Positions 1 through 7,782 of a stretch of DNA of 32,462 nt are shown here, one piece after another. Position 1 is the stretch's first letter. Each line of letters starts with the position of its first letter. The notes under the pieces are model-generated. The model was given only the letters and a program-made list of their open reading frames with translations, made no database searches and was not told the DNA's origin. A program made the position numbers and the translations under genes. Source of the stretch: Saprospiraceae bacterium UBA3362 (GTDB lineage Bacteria > Bacteroidota > Bacteroidia > Chitinophagales > Saprospiraceae); NCBI GenBank assembly GCA_002360455.1, contig DEQQ01000033.1, positions 1 through 32,462 of the forward strand. The letters are read 5' to 3'.

Positions 1-35
1 TAATACCAAAATGAATTACACATTAAAAATTCCTA

Positions 36-225
36 CCGGCCTTTTTCATTTTAGACTTTGTGTTCGTTCAAAAGCGTTAAAAACAGAAAACTGTTTGAGC
101 CCAAACCAAGACAAAACAAAAAAGCGATAGGAGGAGAAAATCAAAAAAGGAAGAAAAAGCCAAAGCGAGTTTTTTCGGTTTAGCTTTTGAATGAATACAA
201 AGGCGTTAAGAAATGAAAACAGCCT
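36..225. repeat. imperfect long inverted-repeat (MITE-like) element
   Basis: Bases 56-75 and 183-202 are reverse complements at 18 of 20 positions, and both mismatches are G.T pairs, so the RNA could form an unbroken 20-bp stem. The similarity continues with gaps on both sides: outward, the left TTTTTCATTTTAGA faces the right TTAAGAAATGAAAA; inward, both arms carry an AGTTTT-type block. About 107 bases of purine-rich sequence lie between the core arms. No transposase is nearby. It could be a non-autonomous mobile element, or a structured transcript downstream of a gene that ends before the window. Confidence 0.5.
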
Positions 226-257
226 TGATCTTTTGGTTTTTTGGATCAAGCCAAAAG
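224..257. repeat. short inverted repeats with alternative pairings
   Basis: CTTGATC (224-230) pairs with GATCAAG (244-250), and CTTTTGG (230-236) pairs with CCAAAAG (251-257). The two stems share bases and cannot both form fully. The loop of the first is T-rich. This could be a weak terminator for transcripts entering from the left, or the end of the element at 36-225. Confidence 0.4.
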
Positions 258-376
258 TCAGAAAATTCCAAGCTAAAAATATATTGAAAATTCAGTATTA
301 AAAATTTAGAAATTTAAAGCAATAAAAATCTAATAAACTATAAACATTATGCCGCAATTGGAAGTATTAAATTTAG

Positions 377-409
377 TTGCTTTTTTGTCAGTGAATCATT
401 TTATCTTTG
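377..409 (+). promoter_or_regulatory. Bacteroidota-type promoter for the methyltransferase
   Basis: TTG at 377-379 is followed after 22 bases by TATCTTTG at 402-409, matching the Bacteroidota consensus (-33 TTG, -7 TAnnTTTG). The ATG at 433 would leave a leader of about 18 bases. Confidence 0.6.
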
Positions 410-432
410 GAATTTTAATAAAACCATTTTAG

Positions 433-1218
433 ATGAACTTGATCGATCAAAATAAGCTTGCCTGGGATCAAAAGGTTGCCGTCCATGTTGAATCAAAGAT
501 GTATGATCACAGTTCATTTTTAAAAGGACGAAATAGTCTTCCTCTAATCGATCAGGAATTGTTAGGAGACATTAATGGACTTTCGGTTTGTCATTTGCAA
601 TGTCATTTTGGGCAAGATACCATTAGCATGTCAAGGATGGGAGCAAAAGCTACCGGTGTGGATTTTTCGCAGGAGGCTGTTGAGTTTGGCAGCAGAACGG
701 CTATGGATTTGGGACTCGATACTCGGTTTGTTCATTCTGATGTGTACTCGATTTCAGAAAAACTGTCCGAGCCTTTTGATATTGTTTATACATCTTATGG
801 TGCACTTTGTTGGTTGGATAGATTGGATCTTTGGGCAAGAGAAATAGATCGAATCTTGAAGCCCGGGGGCAAGCTTATAATTGTAGAATTTCATCCCTTC
901 ATTTACACTTACGATAACTCATTACAGAAGTTGGAGTACGACTATTTTCAATCCGATGCCATTATTGAACAAGAGCTAGGAACTTATGCAGATAGAGAGG
1001 ATAAAAATCAGTATACTATGGCAACTTGGAATCATGGACTTGGCGAAATATTTAGTTCTCTTAATAATGTTGGTTTGCGGATTGTCGATTTTAAAGAATA
1101 TGATTATTCTCCCTACAATTGTTTTGAAAACATGGTGGAGCACTTGCCGGGTCGATTTTCTTTTGGGCATATTAAAATCAGGATCCCCATGATGTATTCC
1201 TTACAATGTAAAAAATAA
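433..1218 (+). CDS. class I SAM-dependent methyltransferase
   Basis: This 261-residue protein looks like a Rossmann-fold methyltransferase using S-adenosylmethionine. A motif I-like strand and turn (VCHLQCHFGQDT, about residues 51-62) is followed by GVDFS (about 75-79), where an acidic residue usually binds the ribose. FDIVYTS lies near residue 115, and the motif III-like ILKPGGKLIIVEFHP near residues 140-155. The motif I glycines are atypical (CHFGQD rather than GxGxG), as in the ubiE/SmtA-like branch of small-molecule methyltransferases. No membrane segment is seen, so it should be cytosolic. It has its own promoter and no operon partner, so the substrate cannot be inferred from context. 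The family call is firm; the substrate is unknown. Confidence 0.8.
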   Translation: MNLIDQNKLAWDQKVAVHVESKMYDHSSFLKGRNSLPLIDQELLGDINGLSVCHLQCHFGQDTISMSRMGAKATGVDFSQEAVEFGSRTAMDLGLDTRFVHSDVYSISEKLSEPFDIVYTSYGALCWLDRLDLWAREIDRILKPGGKLIIVEFHPFIYTYDNSLQKLEYDYFQSDAIIEQELGTYADREDKNQYTMATWNHGLGEIFSSLNNVGLRIVDFKEYDYSPYNCFENMVEHLPGRFSFGHIKIRIPMMYSLQCKK

Positions 1219-1238
1219 GAAATCAAAATAATCTTAAT

Positions 1239-1246
1239 TATCTTTG
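1239..1246 (+). promoter_or_regulatory. -7 box upstream of the C1 peptidase
   Basis: TATCTTTG matches the -7 consensus; no clear -33 TTG is seen. The expected leader is about 80 bases. It begins with an inverted repeat, AAGATCAA (1250-1257) and TTGATCTT (1280-1287), which could form a hairpin at the 5' end of the mRNA. Confidence 0.5.
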
Positions 1247-1329
1247 CGAAAGATCAATGGTTTTCAATTCGCAGCTCTGTTGATCTTGCGATTGTAATTC
1301 AATTTTAAGTACATATAAAAAGTAAACCG

Positions 1330-2502
1330 ATGAAAAAAATCATCATTCTATTTATCCTCATTTGGAGTAATATTCAAGCTCAAGATAATCTTGTCAATTC
1401 TCTTAAGGCTAATGCTTCTGACAGTGCCAAGAAATTTAGATTTACAGCGGTGATTGATCTGGAAGACAGTCCGGTAAAAAATCAAGCAAGCTCAGGGACC
1501 TGCTGGTCTTATTCCGGGAACTCTTTTCTAGAAAGTGAGATGTTGAGACTGGGAAAACCATTGGTTGATATAGCAGAGATTTACACCGCACGTTGCGCTT
1601 ATATCGAGAAGGCAATAAACTATGTAAGAATGCATGGGGCCACAGGATGGGGTGATGGAGCTGAGTTGCATGACGTTCTGAGTATTTACAAAAAATATGG
1701 AGCGGTTCCGTATGACGCATATAAGGGTTTGAACTATGGCACAAACAAAAATAAATTTGCTGAGATGCAAGCTATTTTAGAAGGAATGTTGCAGGCTATT
1801 GTAAAAAACCCTAATGGAAAATTGACCAAAAATTGGTTGCCTGCATTTACAGCTGTGCTTGATACTTATCTTGGAAAAGTTCCGGAAAAATTCAATTGGA
1901 ATGGCAAAGAATATACTCCTCTTAGTTTTGCCAAAGAGGTAGTGGGTATAAACGCAGATGATTATATTGAGCTTGGTTCATACAATTATGCTCCATTTTA
2001 TCAACAAACAATGCTTATGGTTCCGGACAACTGGAGCCTACAAACGCTGTACAATGTTCCCATGAAAGAGCTAACTTCCATTGTAGATAATGCCCTTTCC
2101 ACCGGCTATTCTGTTGCCTGGGCCACAGATGTGAGTGAAAAATATTTTAGTTGGAAAAATGGGGTTGCAGTTGTGCCTGTAAAGGAGTATGATGAAATGT
2201 CGGATGAGGAGAAAGCTAAAATGTTTGATGGGCCTCAAGAGGAAAGAGTTATTACTCAAGAATTGAGAGAAGAAGCATTCAACAACTATACAACAACAGA
2301 TGATCATGGAATGCACATTGTAGGAATTTTTAATGATCAAAACGGAAAACCCTATTATCTAGTGAAAAATTCTTGGGGAGAGAGCAATGACTATAAAGGT
2401 TACCTATTTGTTTCTAAGGCTTTTTTTGATTTTAAAACTATAGCAATTTTGGTTCACAAAAATGCAATTCCGCAATCCATTAAGTCTAAGTTACTTAAGT
2501 AA
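1330..2502 (+). CDS. secreted C1 family cysteine peptidase (bleomycin hydrolase/PepC-like)
   Basis: A 390-residue papain-fold peptidase. Residues 1-18 (MKKIIILFILIWSNIQAQ) are a signal peptide, so it acts in the periplasm, at the surface or outside. The catalytic set is visible: Gln52, Cys58 in the SSGTCWSYSG motif, His326 in DDHGMHIVG and Asn347 in KNSWG. This layout, with a long insertion between the Cys and His, is that of the bleomycin hydrolase/aminopeptidase C branch, although those enzymes are usually cytosolic and about 450 residues long. All catalytic residues are intact, so it should be active, probably as an aminopeptidase on peptides taken from outside. It stands alone behind a TATCTTTG box and converges on tsaC. 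Confidence 0.88.
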   Translation: MKKIIILFILIWSNIQAQDNLVNSLKANASDSAKKFRFTAVIDLEDSPVKNQASSGTCWSYSGNSFLESEMLRLGKPLVDIAEIYTARCAYIEKAINYVRMHGATGWGDGAELHDVLSIYKKYGAVPYDAYKGLNYGTNKNKFAEMQAILEGMLQAIVKNPNGKLTKNWLPAFTAVLDTYLGKVPEKFNWNGKEYTPLSFAKEVVGINADDYIELGSYNYAPFYQQTMLMVPDNWSLQTLYNVPMKELTSIVDNALSTGYSVAWATDVSEKYFSWKNGVAVVPVKEYDEMSDEEKAKMFDGPQEERVITQELREEAFNNYTTTDDHGMHIVGIFNDQNGKPYYLVKNSWGESNDYKGYLFVSKAFFDFKTIAILVHKNAIPQSIKSKLLK

Positions 2503-2546
2503 AATAGACAGCCGTTTAGCTTGGAATAGGATTTAGAAAAGAGAAT

Positions 2547-2589
2547 GGGATCTTATTTTTTTTAGTTTATCTTAATACGGTAAGATCCC
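2547..2589 (-). terminator. possible tsaC terminator overlapping its last codons
   Basis: GGGATCTTA (2547-2555) and TAAGATCCC (2581-2589) form a perfect 9-bp stem around a 25-base loop. Its right arm lies inside the last codons of tsaC. On the minus strand the hairpin is followed by a T-rich stretch (TTCTCTTTTC). It sits between two convergent genes and might serve either. The long loop lowers confidence. Confidence 0.35.
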
Positions 2590-3142
2590 CATCTTGATTG
2601 AATTTGATGATTGCACTGGGTAAAGATTCGGACAAATCATCTCTTCTGTGTTTTACAATATGATCCACTTGAGTAATAATTTCCGAACTAATCTGGCCGA
2701 AATGTTTTGGGCTGTCTTGTCCTGAAACATTTGCAGAGGTAGATACCAATGGACAGCCTATAGATCTAATCAATTCTTGACAAAATTCATCTTTACAGAT
2801 TCTGATAGCGACAGATCCGTTTTCTGCTTTTGCTTCAGGGATTAAATTTTTTGTATCGGGATAAATCACCGTTACCGGAGAATCTGATAACAGGATCAAA
2901 TTTTCAATTTTGGGAGGAATATAATTTACATAATCAAGCAACATATTAAAATCACTTACCAACAGTATGACAGATTTTTGAGCCGGTCTTTTTTTGATGA
3001 GGTAAATTTGTTCTATGGAATGAGCCAAATCGGCTCGACATCCCAATCCCCAAATAGTGTCTGTAGGGTAAAGAATGATTTTACCCTGATTCAATAATTC
3101 GGTAATCAGCTCATTTTCATTGAATCGGTATGACTTTAGCAT
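2567..3142 (-). CDS. tsaC: L-threonylcarbamoyladenylate synthase (TsaC/Sua5/YrdC family)
   Basis: The 191-residue protein is the YrdC-fold enzyme that condenses threonine, bicarbonate and ATP to threonylcarbamoyl-AMP, the first step of t6A formation at position 37 of ANN-decoding tRNAs. Typical family blocks are present: a start with a gap and ILYPTDTIWGLGCRAD (about residues 23-38), IKKRPAQKSVILLV (about 49-62) and the STSANVSGQDSP motif (about 135-146). It lacks the C-terminal Sua5 domain, so it is the short TsaC type. Its ATG lies 41 bases from the divergent PKD protein gene. It is essential or near-essential in most bacteria. Assignment is strong. Confidence 0.92.
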   Translation of the reverse strand: MLKSYRFNENELITELLNQGKIILYPTDTIWGLGCRADLAHSIEQIYLIKKRPAQKSVILLVSDFNMLLDYVNYIPPKIENLILLSDSPVTVIYPDTKNLIPEAKAENGSVAIRICKDEFCQELIRSIGCPLVSTSANVSGQDSPKHFGQISSEIITQVDHIVKHRRDDLSESLPSAIIKFNQDGDLTVLR

Positions 3143-3183
3143 CTATTAATAATTGACTTTTGTGGTAATTTTTTAAACTAAAA

Positions 3184-5487
3184 ATGAAGAAAAACCGTTT
3201 TTTAGACAAAATGTTGAACTTGAAAAACAATAACGCACTTTTTATACTGTTATTTTGTCTTATTTCATTTGGATTGCAGGCAAGGCATATTATAGGAGGT
3301 GAGATGTATTATTCCTGCGTTAGAATTGACACTGTGATGAAGAAGGTGAATTTTCTAATCACAATGAAAGTATACAGAGATGCAGCAAGTGGTGGGGCAT
3401 TATTTGATGATCCGGCACTGATAGGAATCTATTCCAAGCAGGCCAATGGTACTTACAGATTTGTGAGGAAGTTAGAACTTCCTTCGGTTGCAACCAAGAA
3501 GTTGGATTATAATTTTGATACACGATGTTATGATTTACCCCCCAATATAGAAGTAGAGGTAGGCTTGTACACAGGCCAAACAGGAGATTTGGATATAAGT
3601 AATTTATCCTATGTTTTGGTTTACCAAAGGTGCTGTAGGAATGAGAGCATTAGCAATATTATTGCTCCCGGAGATAATGGAGCAGCTTATACCATTGAAA
3701 TCACTCCTGAAGCTCAGCGCAGTTGTAATAATAGCCCGCAGTTTAAAAATTTTCCTCCCATAGTTATCTGTGCTAATCAACCTTTGAAATTTGATCATTC
3801 CGTAGTGGATATAGATGGAGATGTTGTGATCTATGAGTTTTGCAATCCAATAGATGCCGGGGGCAAAAGAGGCTCCAGCGGAAATGGGGGAAGCCCCATG
3901 GATTGTGATGGCGTTACACCGGCACCGGAAAATTGTCCACCACCATATCGATTAGTCAAATTCAGAGCACCATTCTATTCTGCTTCCAATCCAATGGGAG
4001 GAAATCCCATTGTCACTATAAACGCAACCACCGGATTAATATATGGAACTCCCGTAGATCAGGGTCAGTTTGTTGTAGGAGTTTGTGCTAAGGAATATCG
4101 AAACGGAGTTTTGCTGAGCATCATTCAGAGAGATTTTCAGTTTAATGTTACTTACTGCGCTCCTAATGTAAGTGCCAAGCTTAAATCGGACTCATTGGAT
4201 GCAAGTGGACAATCTTATATTATCAATAGTTGCGGAAACAATACCATAACTTTTCTAAATCAGTCCACTAAAATAGAAAACATTAGATCCTATTTATGGG
4301 AATTTGACATCAATGGGAATCTGGAAACAAGAACAACGCGAGATGCAACCATTACCTTCCCCGGATTGGGTAAATATGAGGGAATTATGTATCTCAACAG
4401 GGGCACAATTTGTGCAGATTCTGCAAAAATTTCAGTTAATATTTATCCTGATATAGCTGCTGATTTCAATTACAAATACGATACTTGTACTGCGGGCCCG
4501 GTTCTTTTTACTGACCTGTCTACCACAGGGTCAAAAAAAATGACGAACTGGAATTGGGTGTTCGGCCCCAATGGAACATCGGCAGACCAGAATCCGAACT
4601 TTCTATTCAATACTCCGGGTGTAAAAGCCATTAAGCTCAGCGTCAAAGATATCAACGGCTGCGTGGCAGATACCACACGAAATATAGATTATTTTCCGGT
4701 TCCTCCTTTGCTTATTATTGATCCAAGTTCTTTCAATGGTTGTGAGCCTATGAGCGTATTTTTTAAAAACTTATCGGTTCCTATTGATTCCACATACGAG
4801 ATACTTTGGACCTTTGGAGATGGAGGCACCAGCGATCGAATTTCGCCTTCACATGTCTATACAACTCCGGGTGTTTATGATGTGCATTTAAGCATCAAAT
4901 CACCTATAGGTTGTTTTATTGAGGCAGATTATCCCAATTGGATCACTGTAAGGCAATCTCCGGACGCAGGGTTTTCCTATACTCCCTCAGAATTGAGCTC
5001 ATTCAACAAGGAAATCTTCATAGTGGACGAAAGCAAAAATGCTAAAACCATAGATTGGCTGATCGATGGTCGCATCCCTCTATTTGGTTTGAATCCAAGC
5101 TACATGTTTAGAGATACCGGCGTACATGAAATACGGCAGATTGTGATTCATGAAAATGGGTGTAGAGATACCCTTATTCAATATATAGACATAGAGCCAA
5201 AGGTTACCTTATTCATGCCCAATGCCTTCACTCCCAATGGGGATGGGACAAACGATCTTTTTGGAGGGGTAGGCATTTTTGATGGTATGAAAGAATTCCA
5301 CATGGGCATTTGGGATCGGTGGGGCAGTCTCATCTTTGAGACCAAAAATCCTGAAGAGGGTTGGAACGGAAAAATTAAAAACACTGAGGACTCGGTTCAA
5401 AATGGGGTGTATGTGTATAGAATAAGCTATGTTACACCAAGAAATGAGCATAAAAAGCTGATTGGACAGTTTAATTTGGTAAGATAA
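3184..5487 (+). CDS. secreted PKD protein with type B T9SS (gliding motility) C-terminal domain
   Basis: A 767-residue exported protein. A signal peptide covers about residues 1-33; Met10 (3211) is an alternative start that still leaves one. The mature end, RHIIGGEMYYSC, resembles a common start of Bacteroidota surface proteins. Cysteine-rich beta sequence follows to about residue 330. At least two PKD-like domains follow, around residues 430-510 (WVFGPNG) and 515-590 (FGDGG at 544-548). The last ~90 residues are a CHU_C/type B sorting domain: PNAFTPNGDGTND (679-691), then IWDRWGSLIFET, GWNG and GVYVYRI. That domain directs export by the type IX secretion system and attachment or release at the surface. 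The role is likely adhesive or structural; the ligand is unknown. Confidence 0.88.
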   Translation: MKKNRFLDKMLNLKNNNALFILLFCLISFGLQARHIIGGEMYYSCVRIDTVMKKVNFLITMKVYRDAASGGALFDDPALIGIYSKQANGTYRFVRKLELPSVATKKLDYNFDTRCYDLPPNIEVEVGLYTGQTGDLDISNLSYVLVYQRCCRNESISNIIAPGDNGAAYTIEITPEAQRSCNNSPQFKNFPPIVICANQPLKFDHSVVDIDGDVVIYEFCNPIDAGGKRGSSGNGGSPMDCDGVTPAPENCPPPYRLVKFRAPFYSASNPMGGNPIVTINATTGLIYGTPVDQGQFVVGVCAKEYRNGVLLSIIQRDFQFNVTYCAPNVSAKLKSDSLDASGQSYIINSCGNNTITFLNQSTKIENIRSYLWEFDINGNLETRTTRDATITFPGLGKYEGIMYLNRGTICADSAKISVNIYPDIAADFNYKYDTCTAGPVLFTDLSTTGSKKMTNWNWVFGPNGTSADQNPNFLFNTPGVKAIKLSVKDINGCVADTTRNIDYFPVPPLLIIDPSSFNGCEPMSVFFKNLSVPIDSTYEILWTFGDGGTSDRISPSHVYTTPGVYDVHLSIKSPIGCFIEADYPNWITVRQSPDAGFSYTPSELSSFNKEIFIVDESKNAKTIDWLIDGRIPLFGLNPSYMFRDTGVHEIRQIVIHENGCRDTLIQYIDIEPKVTLFMPNAFTPNGDGTNDLFGGVGIFDGMKEFHMGIWDRWGSLIFETKNPEEGWNGKIKNTEDSVQNGVYVYRISYVTPRNEHKKLIGQFNLVR

Positions 5488-5532
5488 TCCTAAAATTTTT
5501 CAAAAAAATCTAATATTTAATCGGTTTTATCT

Positions 5533-5540
5533 TATCTTTG
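5533..5540 (+). promoter_or_regulatory. -7 box for rplS
   Basis: TATCTTTG followed by GC, with a leader of about 30 bases to the rplS ATG. A -33 TTG is not obvious at the right distance. Confidence 0.5.
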
Positions 5541-5573
5541 CGCCTCTTAGAAAATTTTTAAAGCCTTTAGATC

Positions 5574-5936
5574 ATGGATTACATCAAATTTCTACAAGAC
5601 GAACTATTGGATGTTAGTAGAATTCCCGAATTCTCTGCAGGAGACACTGTTGTAGTAAGTTATAAAATCATAGAAGGAAATAAAGAGCGTATCCAGGATT
5701 TCCGTGGCGATGTGATCAGCATCAGCGGAAGTGGAAAGGGCAAGTCTTTCACTGTACGTAAGGTATCGAGTGGAGTGGGAGTGGAGCGTATTTTTCCATT
5801 TTCTTGTCCAAACATCAGCGAGTTGAAGGTTGTGAAAAAAGGTGCTGTTCGTCGTGCTAAGTTGTTCTATCTGAGAGGATTGTCAGGTAAGAAAGCCAAG
5901 ATTAAAGAAAGCAACGCGGGCTTTAAAGCTGAGTAA
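5574..5936 (+). CDS. rplS: 50S ribosomal protein L19
   Basis: The 120-residue protein matches bL19, which sits at the 30S-50S interface of the ribosome. The family pattern is visible: an N-terminal helix, FSAGDTVVVSYKIIEGNKERIQDFRGDVI (residues 20-48), the GSGKGKSFTVRKVSSGVGVERIFPF block and the basic end KKGAVRRAKLFYLRGLSGKKAKIKE. Length is normal (about 115-120). It is usually in an operon with trmD/rimM. Here it is alone behind its own TATCTTTG box, with a ~500-base gene-free stretch after it. Confidence 0.97.
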   Translation: MDYIKFLQDELLDVSRIPEFSAGDTVVVSYKIIEGNKERIQDFRGDVISISGSGKGKSFTVRKVSSGVGVERIFPFSCPNISELKVVKKGAVRRAKLFYLRGLSGKKAKIKESNAGFKAE

Positions 5937-6237
5937 TTATTTACTTTTCCAATTAATTTAGTTTTATTTTTTATCCTTAGTAGAGGCTATTGACAGTTGT
6001 CGCTATTGCGGTAGCTACAGGTTTTTAGCTGATTTTAAGCTACAGTATTGTTATTGTTAAACAGTCTAAAGTTGGGATAATCCCAGAAACCACTTCCGTA
6101 GGATCCCGATAAAGTGAAAACATCTCCTGGTGTTTAGGCCCATTTATCTATGCGGTTGTCACTAATTCCTCAACCTAATCTTTTAATCTATAGGCTAATC
6201 CTACTTAGAAAGCTACAGGCCATAAAGCTAAAGCTGC

Positions 6238-6296
6238 AAACTTAGCCCTGGGTGCAATGGAGGCACAGGGTGCCGTAATGGAACACAGGACTCAGG
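6238..6296 (+). repeat. dispersed hairpin element, copy A
   Basis: This 59-base stretch aligns without gaps to 17204-17262 at about 45 positions; the core 6254-6292 matches at 32 of 39. Its centre is a 5-bp stem with a 3-base loop, GGCAC-AGG-GTGCC, flanked by CAATGGA and TAATGGA, and it ends in ACAGGACT. In copy B the stem is GGCGC-AGA-GCGCC, so an A-T pair is replaced by G-C on both sides, which supports a folded RNA or DNA hairpin. Orientation is given relative to the upstream gene; function unknown. Confidence 0.6.
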
Positions 6297-6398
6297 ATTT
6301 AACAGAGAAATAAGTCTGCTGCTCCAATTTTCTCCATATTAGAAAAAATTATATGTATTATTCTCAAAAGTCGGCAAATGTCAGGGCTTCAGTGGTTC

Positions 6399-6406
6399 TA
6401 CTTTTG
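6399..6406 (+). promoter_or_regulatory. -7 box for the exported protein at 6433
   Basis: TACTTTTG fits TAnnTTTG and lies 26 bases before the ATG; no clear -33 TTG is seen. Confidence 0.4.
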
Positions 6407-6432
6407 TCTCAAGATTTATAAATACATATTTT

Positions 6433-7527
6433 ATGAAAAAAATTAAATTATTTTTATTTGCCGTTTTTAGCTGGGGTCTATTAGGCCTGCCGTTGGGTGC
6501 AACTCAATTGCCCACTGCCACTTTGGGAGGTGTAACTGTAAAAGGGATCAACGTCACTCCTGAACAGGTGGCTGATATCTTGATCTTCGAAGCAATGAAG
6601 TTGAATATTTATGATATCACCAACAGACATGATGTCAATTTTTTGGCCAAGGAAGCCAAGATAGATTTGATGAATTGTTTGAGCAAACAATGTTTGGTTC
6701 AAATAGGTCAGCTTGCTAAGCAAGATCATGTTCTGACTGCTTCTGTGGAGCTTTTTGGGAATCGAATTTTTATATCTGTTAGGGATATTCATGTTGCAAG
6801 TTCTTCTGTAGAAAAAACGAACAGCATGGAGTTTCTAAATGTGGAATCTGAGTTGAATCAAATGATTTCCTGTGTTTTGCATAGGATGTATGGAGTTCCT
6901 TTTGATGAATTTCTCGAGAAAAAACTTACATCAGAACAAACCTTAGAAAACAAAATTCAAAACCCTGCAAAGAACCAACTCAACTTGAGTGGACCGCGAT
7001 TTGGATTTGCCTATACAGCAGGTCCGGATGGAAAATCCATTCACAGAACGGAAGCGCAGGGAGGGATAGGTACATTTCCTATGTTGTCTCAGTTTGGATA
7101 TCAATTTGAGATTGCCTATTTGAATGAAGGAACTACACAAGGATTGTTTGAAATTTTGCCAATTGTTTCAGGGATTGAGCATGGAGTTTTTATTCCGAGT
7201 CTTTCTTTGATGCATGGAGTAAGATCCAACAAAACCGGTTTGGAGTTTTCTATAGGACCAAACTTTACTTTGTCCAAACGCAATCTTGGGTATTATGATG
7301 CCAATGGCAACTGGGTAGTGGCCTCCGGTGAAAGTGAAAATAATGGAAATGTGAGTAAAGAAATAGATCGCCGCGGAAAAATGATGATTGAGGGAGGATT
7401 GGTGATTGCGTTCGGAAAATCATATCGCAGCGGTTCTGTAAAATTCCCCTTTAATATTTACACTGTCCTAAAGAAAGATAGCCCAAGATTTGGAATTTCT
7501 ATGGGCTTCAATTCAAAAAAATTGTAA
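6433..7527 (+). CDS. exported protein of unknown function, probably outer-membrane associated
   Basis: I do not recognise this 364-residue protein with certainty. Residues 1-24 form a signal peptide ending near LGATQ. Residues about 30-140 resemble the alpha/beta domain of CsgG/LpoB/TolB-N-like periplasmic proteins: a predicted helix with PEQVADILIFEAMKL, then YDITNRHD, then CLSKQC with Cys82 and Cys87 (a possible disulfide), then VLTASVELFGNRIFISVRDI. After a polar linker (about 155-180), residues 185-364 are beta-rich with alternating aromatic and glycine residues, suggesting an outer-membrane or surface barrel-like half. It has its own promoter box, and a terminator-like hairpin follows 118 bases after its stop. 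Confidence 0.6.
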   Translation: MKKIKLFLFAVFSWGLLGLPLGATQLPTATLGGVTVKGINVTPEQVADILIFEAMKLNIYDITNRHDVNFLAKEAKIDLMNCLSKQCLVQIGQLAKQDHVLTASVELFGNRIFISVRDIHVASSSVEKTNSMEFLNVESELNQMISCVLHRMYGVPFDEFLEKKLTSEQTLENKIQNPAKNQLNLSGPRFGFAYTAGPDGKSIHRTEAQGGIGTFPMLSQFGYQFEIAYLNEGTTQGLFEILPIVSGIEHGVFIPSLSLMHGVRSNKTGLEFSIGPNFTLSKRNLGYYDANGNWVVASGESENNGNVSKEIDRRGKMMIEGGLVIAFGKSYRSGSVKFPFNIYTVLKKDSPRFGISMGFNSKKL

Positions 7528-7644
7528 TGCAATGATTGCAACACCCTTCTTTTTGGAGACGTTCTAATTTCGCAATGGCAATATTGAGAACATCCTAACT
7601 AAACCCTATTTTGAGTAATTAAAAAGTTGAATAATAATATTGAG

Positions 7645-7687
7645 AAAATGGATCAAGATTGGTAACGAGCTTGGTCCATTTTTTTAT
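7645..7687 (+). terminator. strong intrinsic terminator-like hairpin
   Basis: AAAATGGATCAAG (7645-7657) pairs with CTTGGTCCATTTT (7670-7682) along 13 positions, with one G.T pair and a 12-base loop, followed by a T run. It lies between the exported protein (stop at 7527) and ccmB (7783) and should end transcripts from the left. The 118-base gap from the stop also leaves room for a small transcript. Confidence 0.6.
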
Positions 7688-7770
7688 TTTCCTAAAGGAG
7701 ATTGCGGCAGGTGGTAGAAGTGATGTTTTTTTCTTGAAGTTCTGTGCTCTAAGAATCTTAGTTTTTAGCT

Positions 7771-7778
7771 TACCTTTG
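7771..7778 (+). promoter_or_regulatory. -7 box immediately before ccmB
   Basis: TACCTTTG ends only 4 bases before the ATG at 7783. With the spacing seen at the SRP RNA gene (5-7 bases from box to RNA end), transcription would start at or within the start codon, giving a leaderless mRNA. No matching -33 TTG is present. Confidence 0.45.
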
Positions 7779-7782
7779 GCTG

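Larger units (their letters stand above)
1..432. other. gene-free leading region with inverted repeats
   Basis: No convincing gene is seen. A 67-codon minus-strand frame (46-249) is low-complexity and lies inside an imperfect inverted repeat, so I do not call it. The region begins with TAATACCAAA, a motif also found at the proS stop codon. It then holds the inverted-repeat element at 36-225, a small stem-loop at 224-257, an AT-rich stretch, and the promoter of the methyltransferase at 377-409. Confidence 0.6.
5937..6432. other. 496-base gene-free spacer after rplS
   Basis: No coding sequence is supported. The spacer contains three copies of the 8-mer AGCTACAG (6013-6020, 6038-6045, 6211-6218) and CTATAGGCTA (6188-6197), which recurs at 17110-17119 beside the other repeat copy. 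It also contains the hairpin repeat at 6238-6296 and a -7 box for the next gene at 6399-6406. No tRNA or known riboswitch is recognised. Confidence 0.6.

Noticed and set aside
46..249. 67-codon minus-strand open frame
   Set aside because: It lies across both arms of an imperfect inverted repeat, is low-complexity and has no promoter or recognisable motif.
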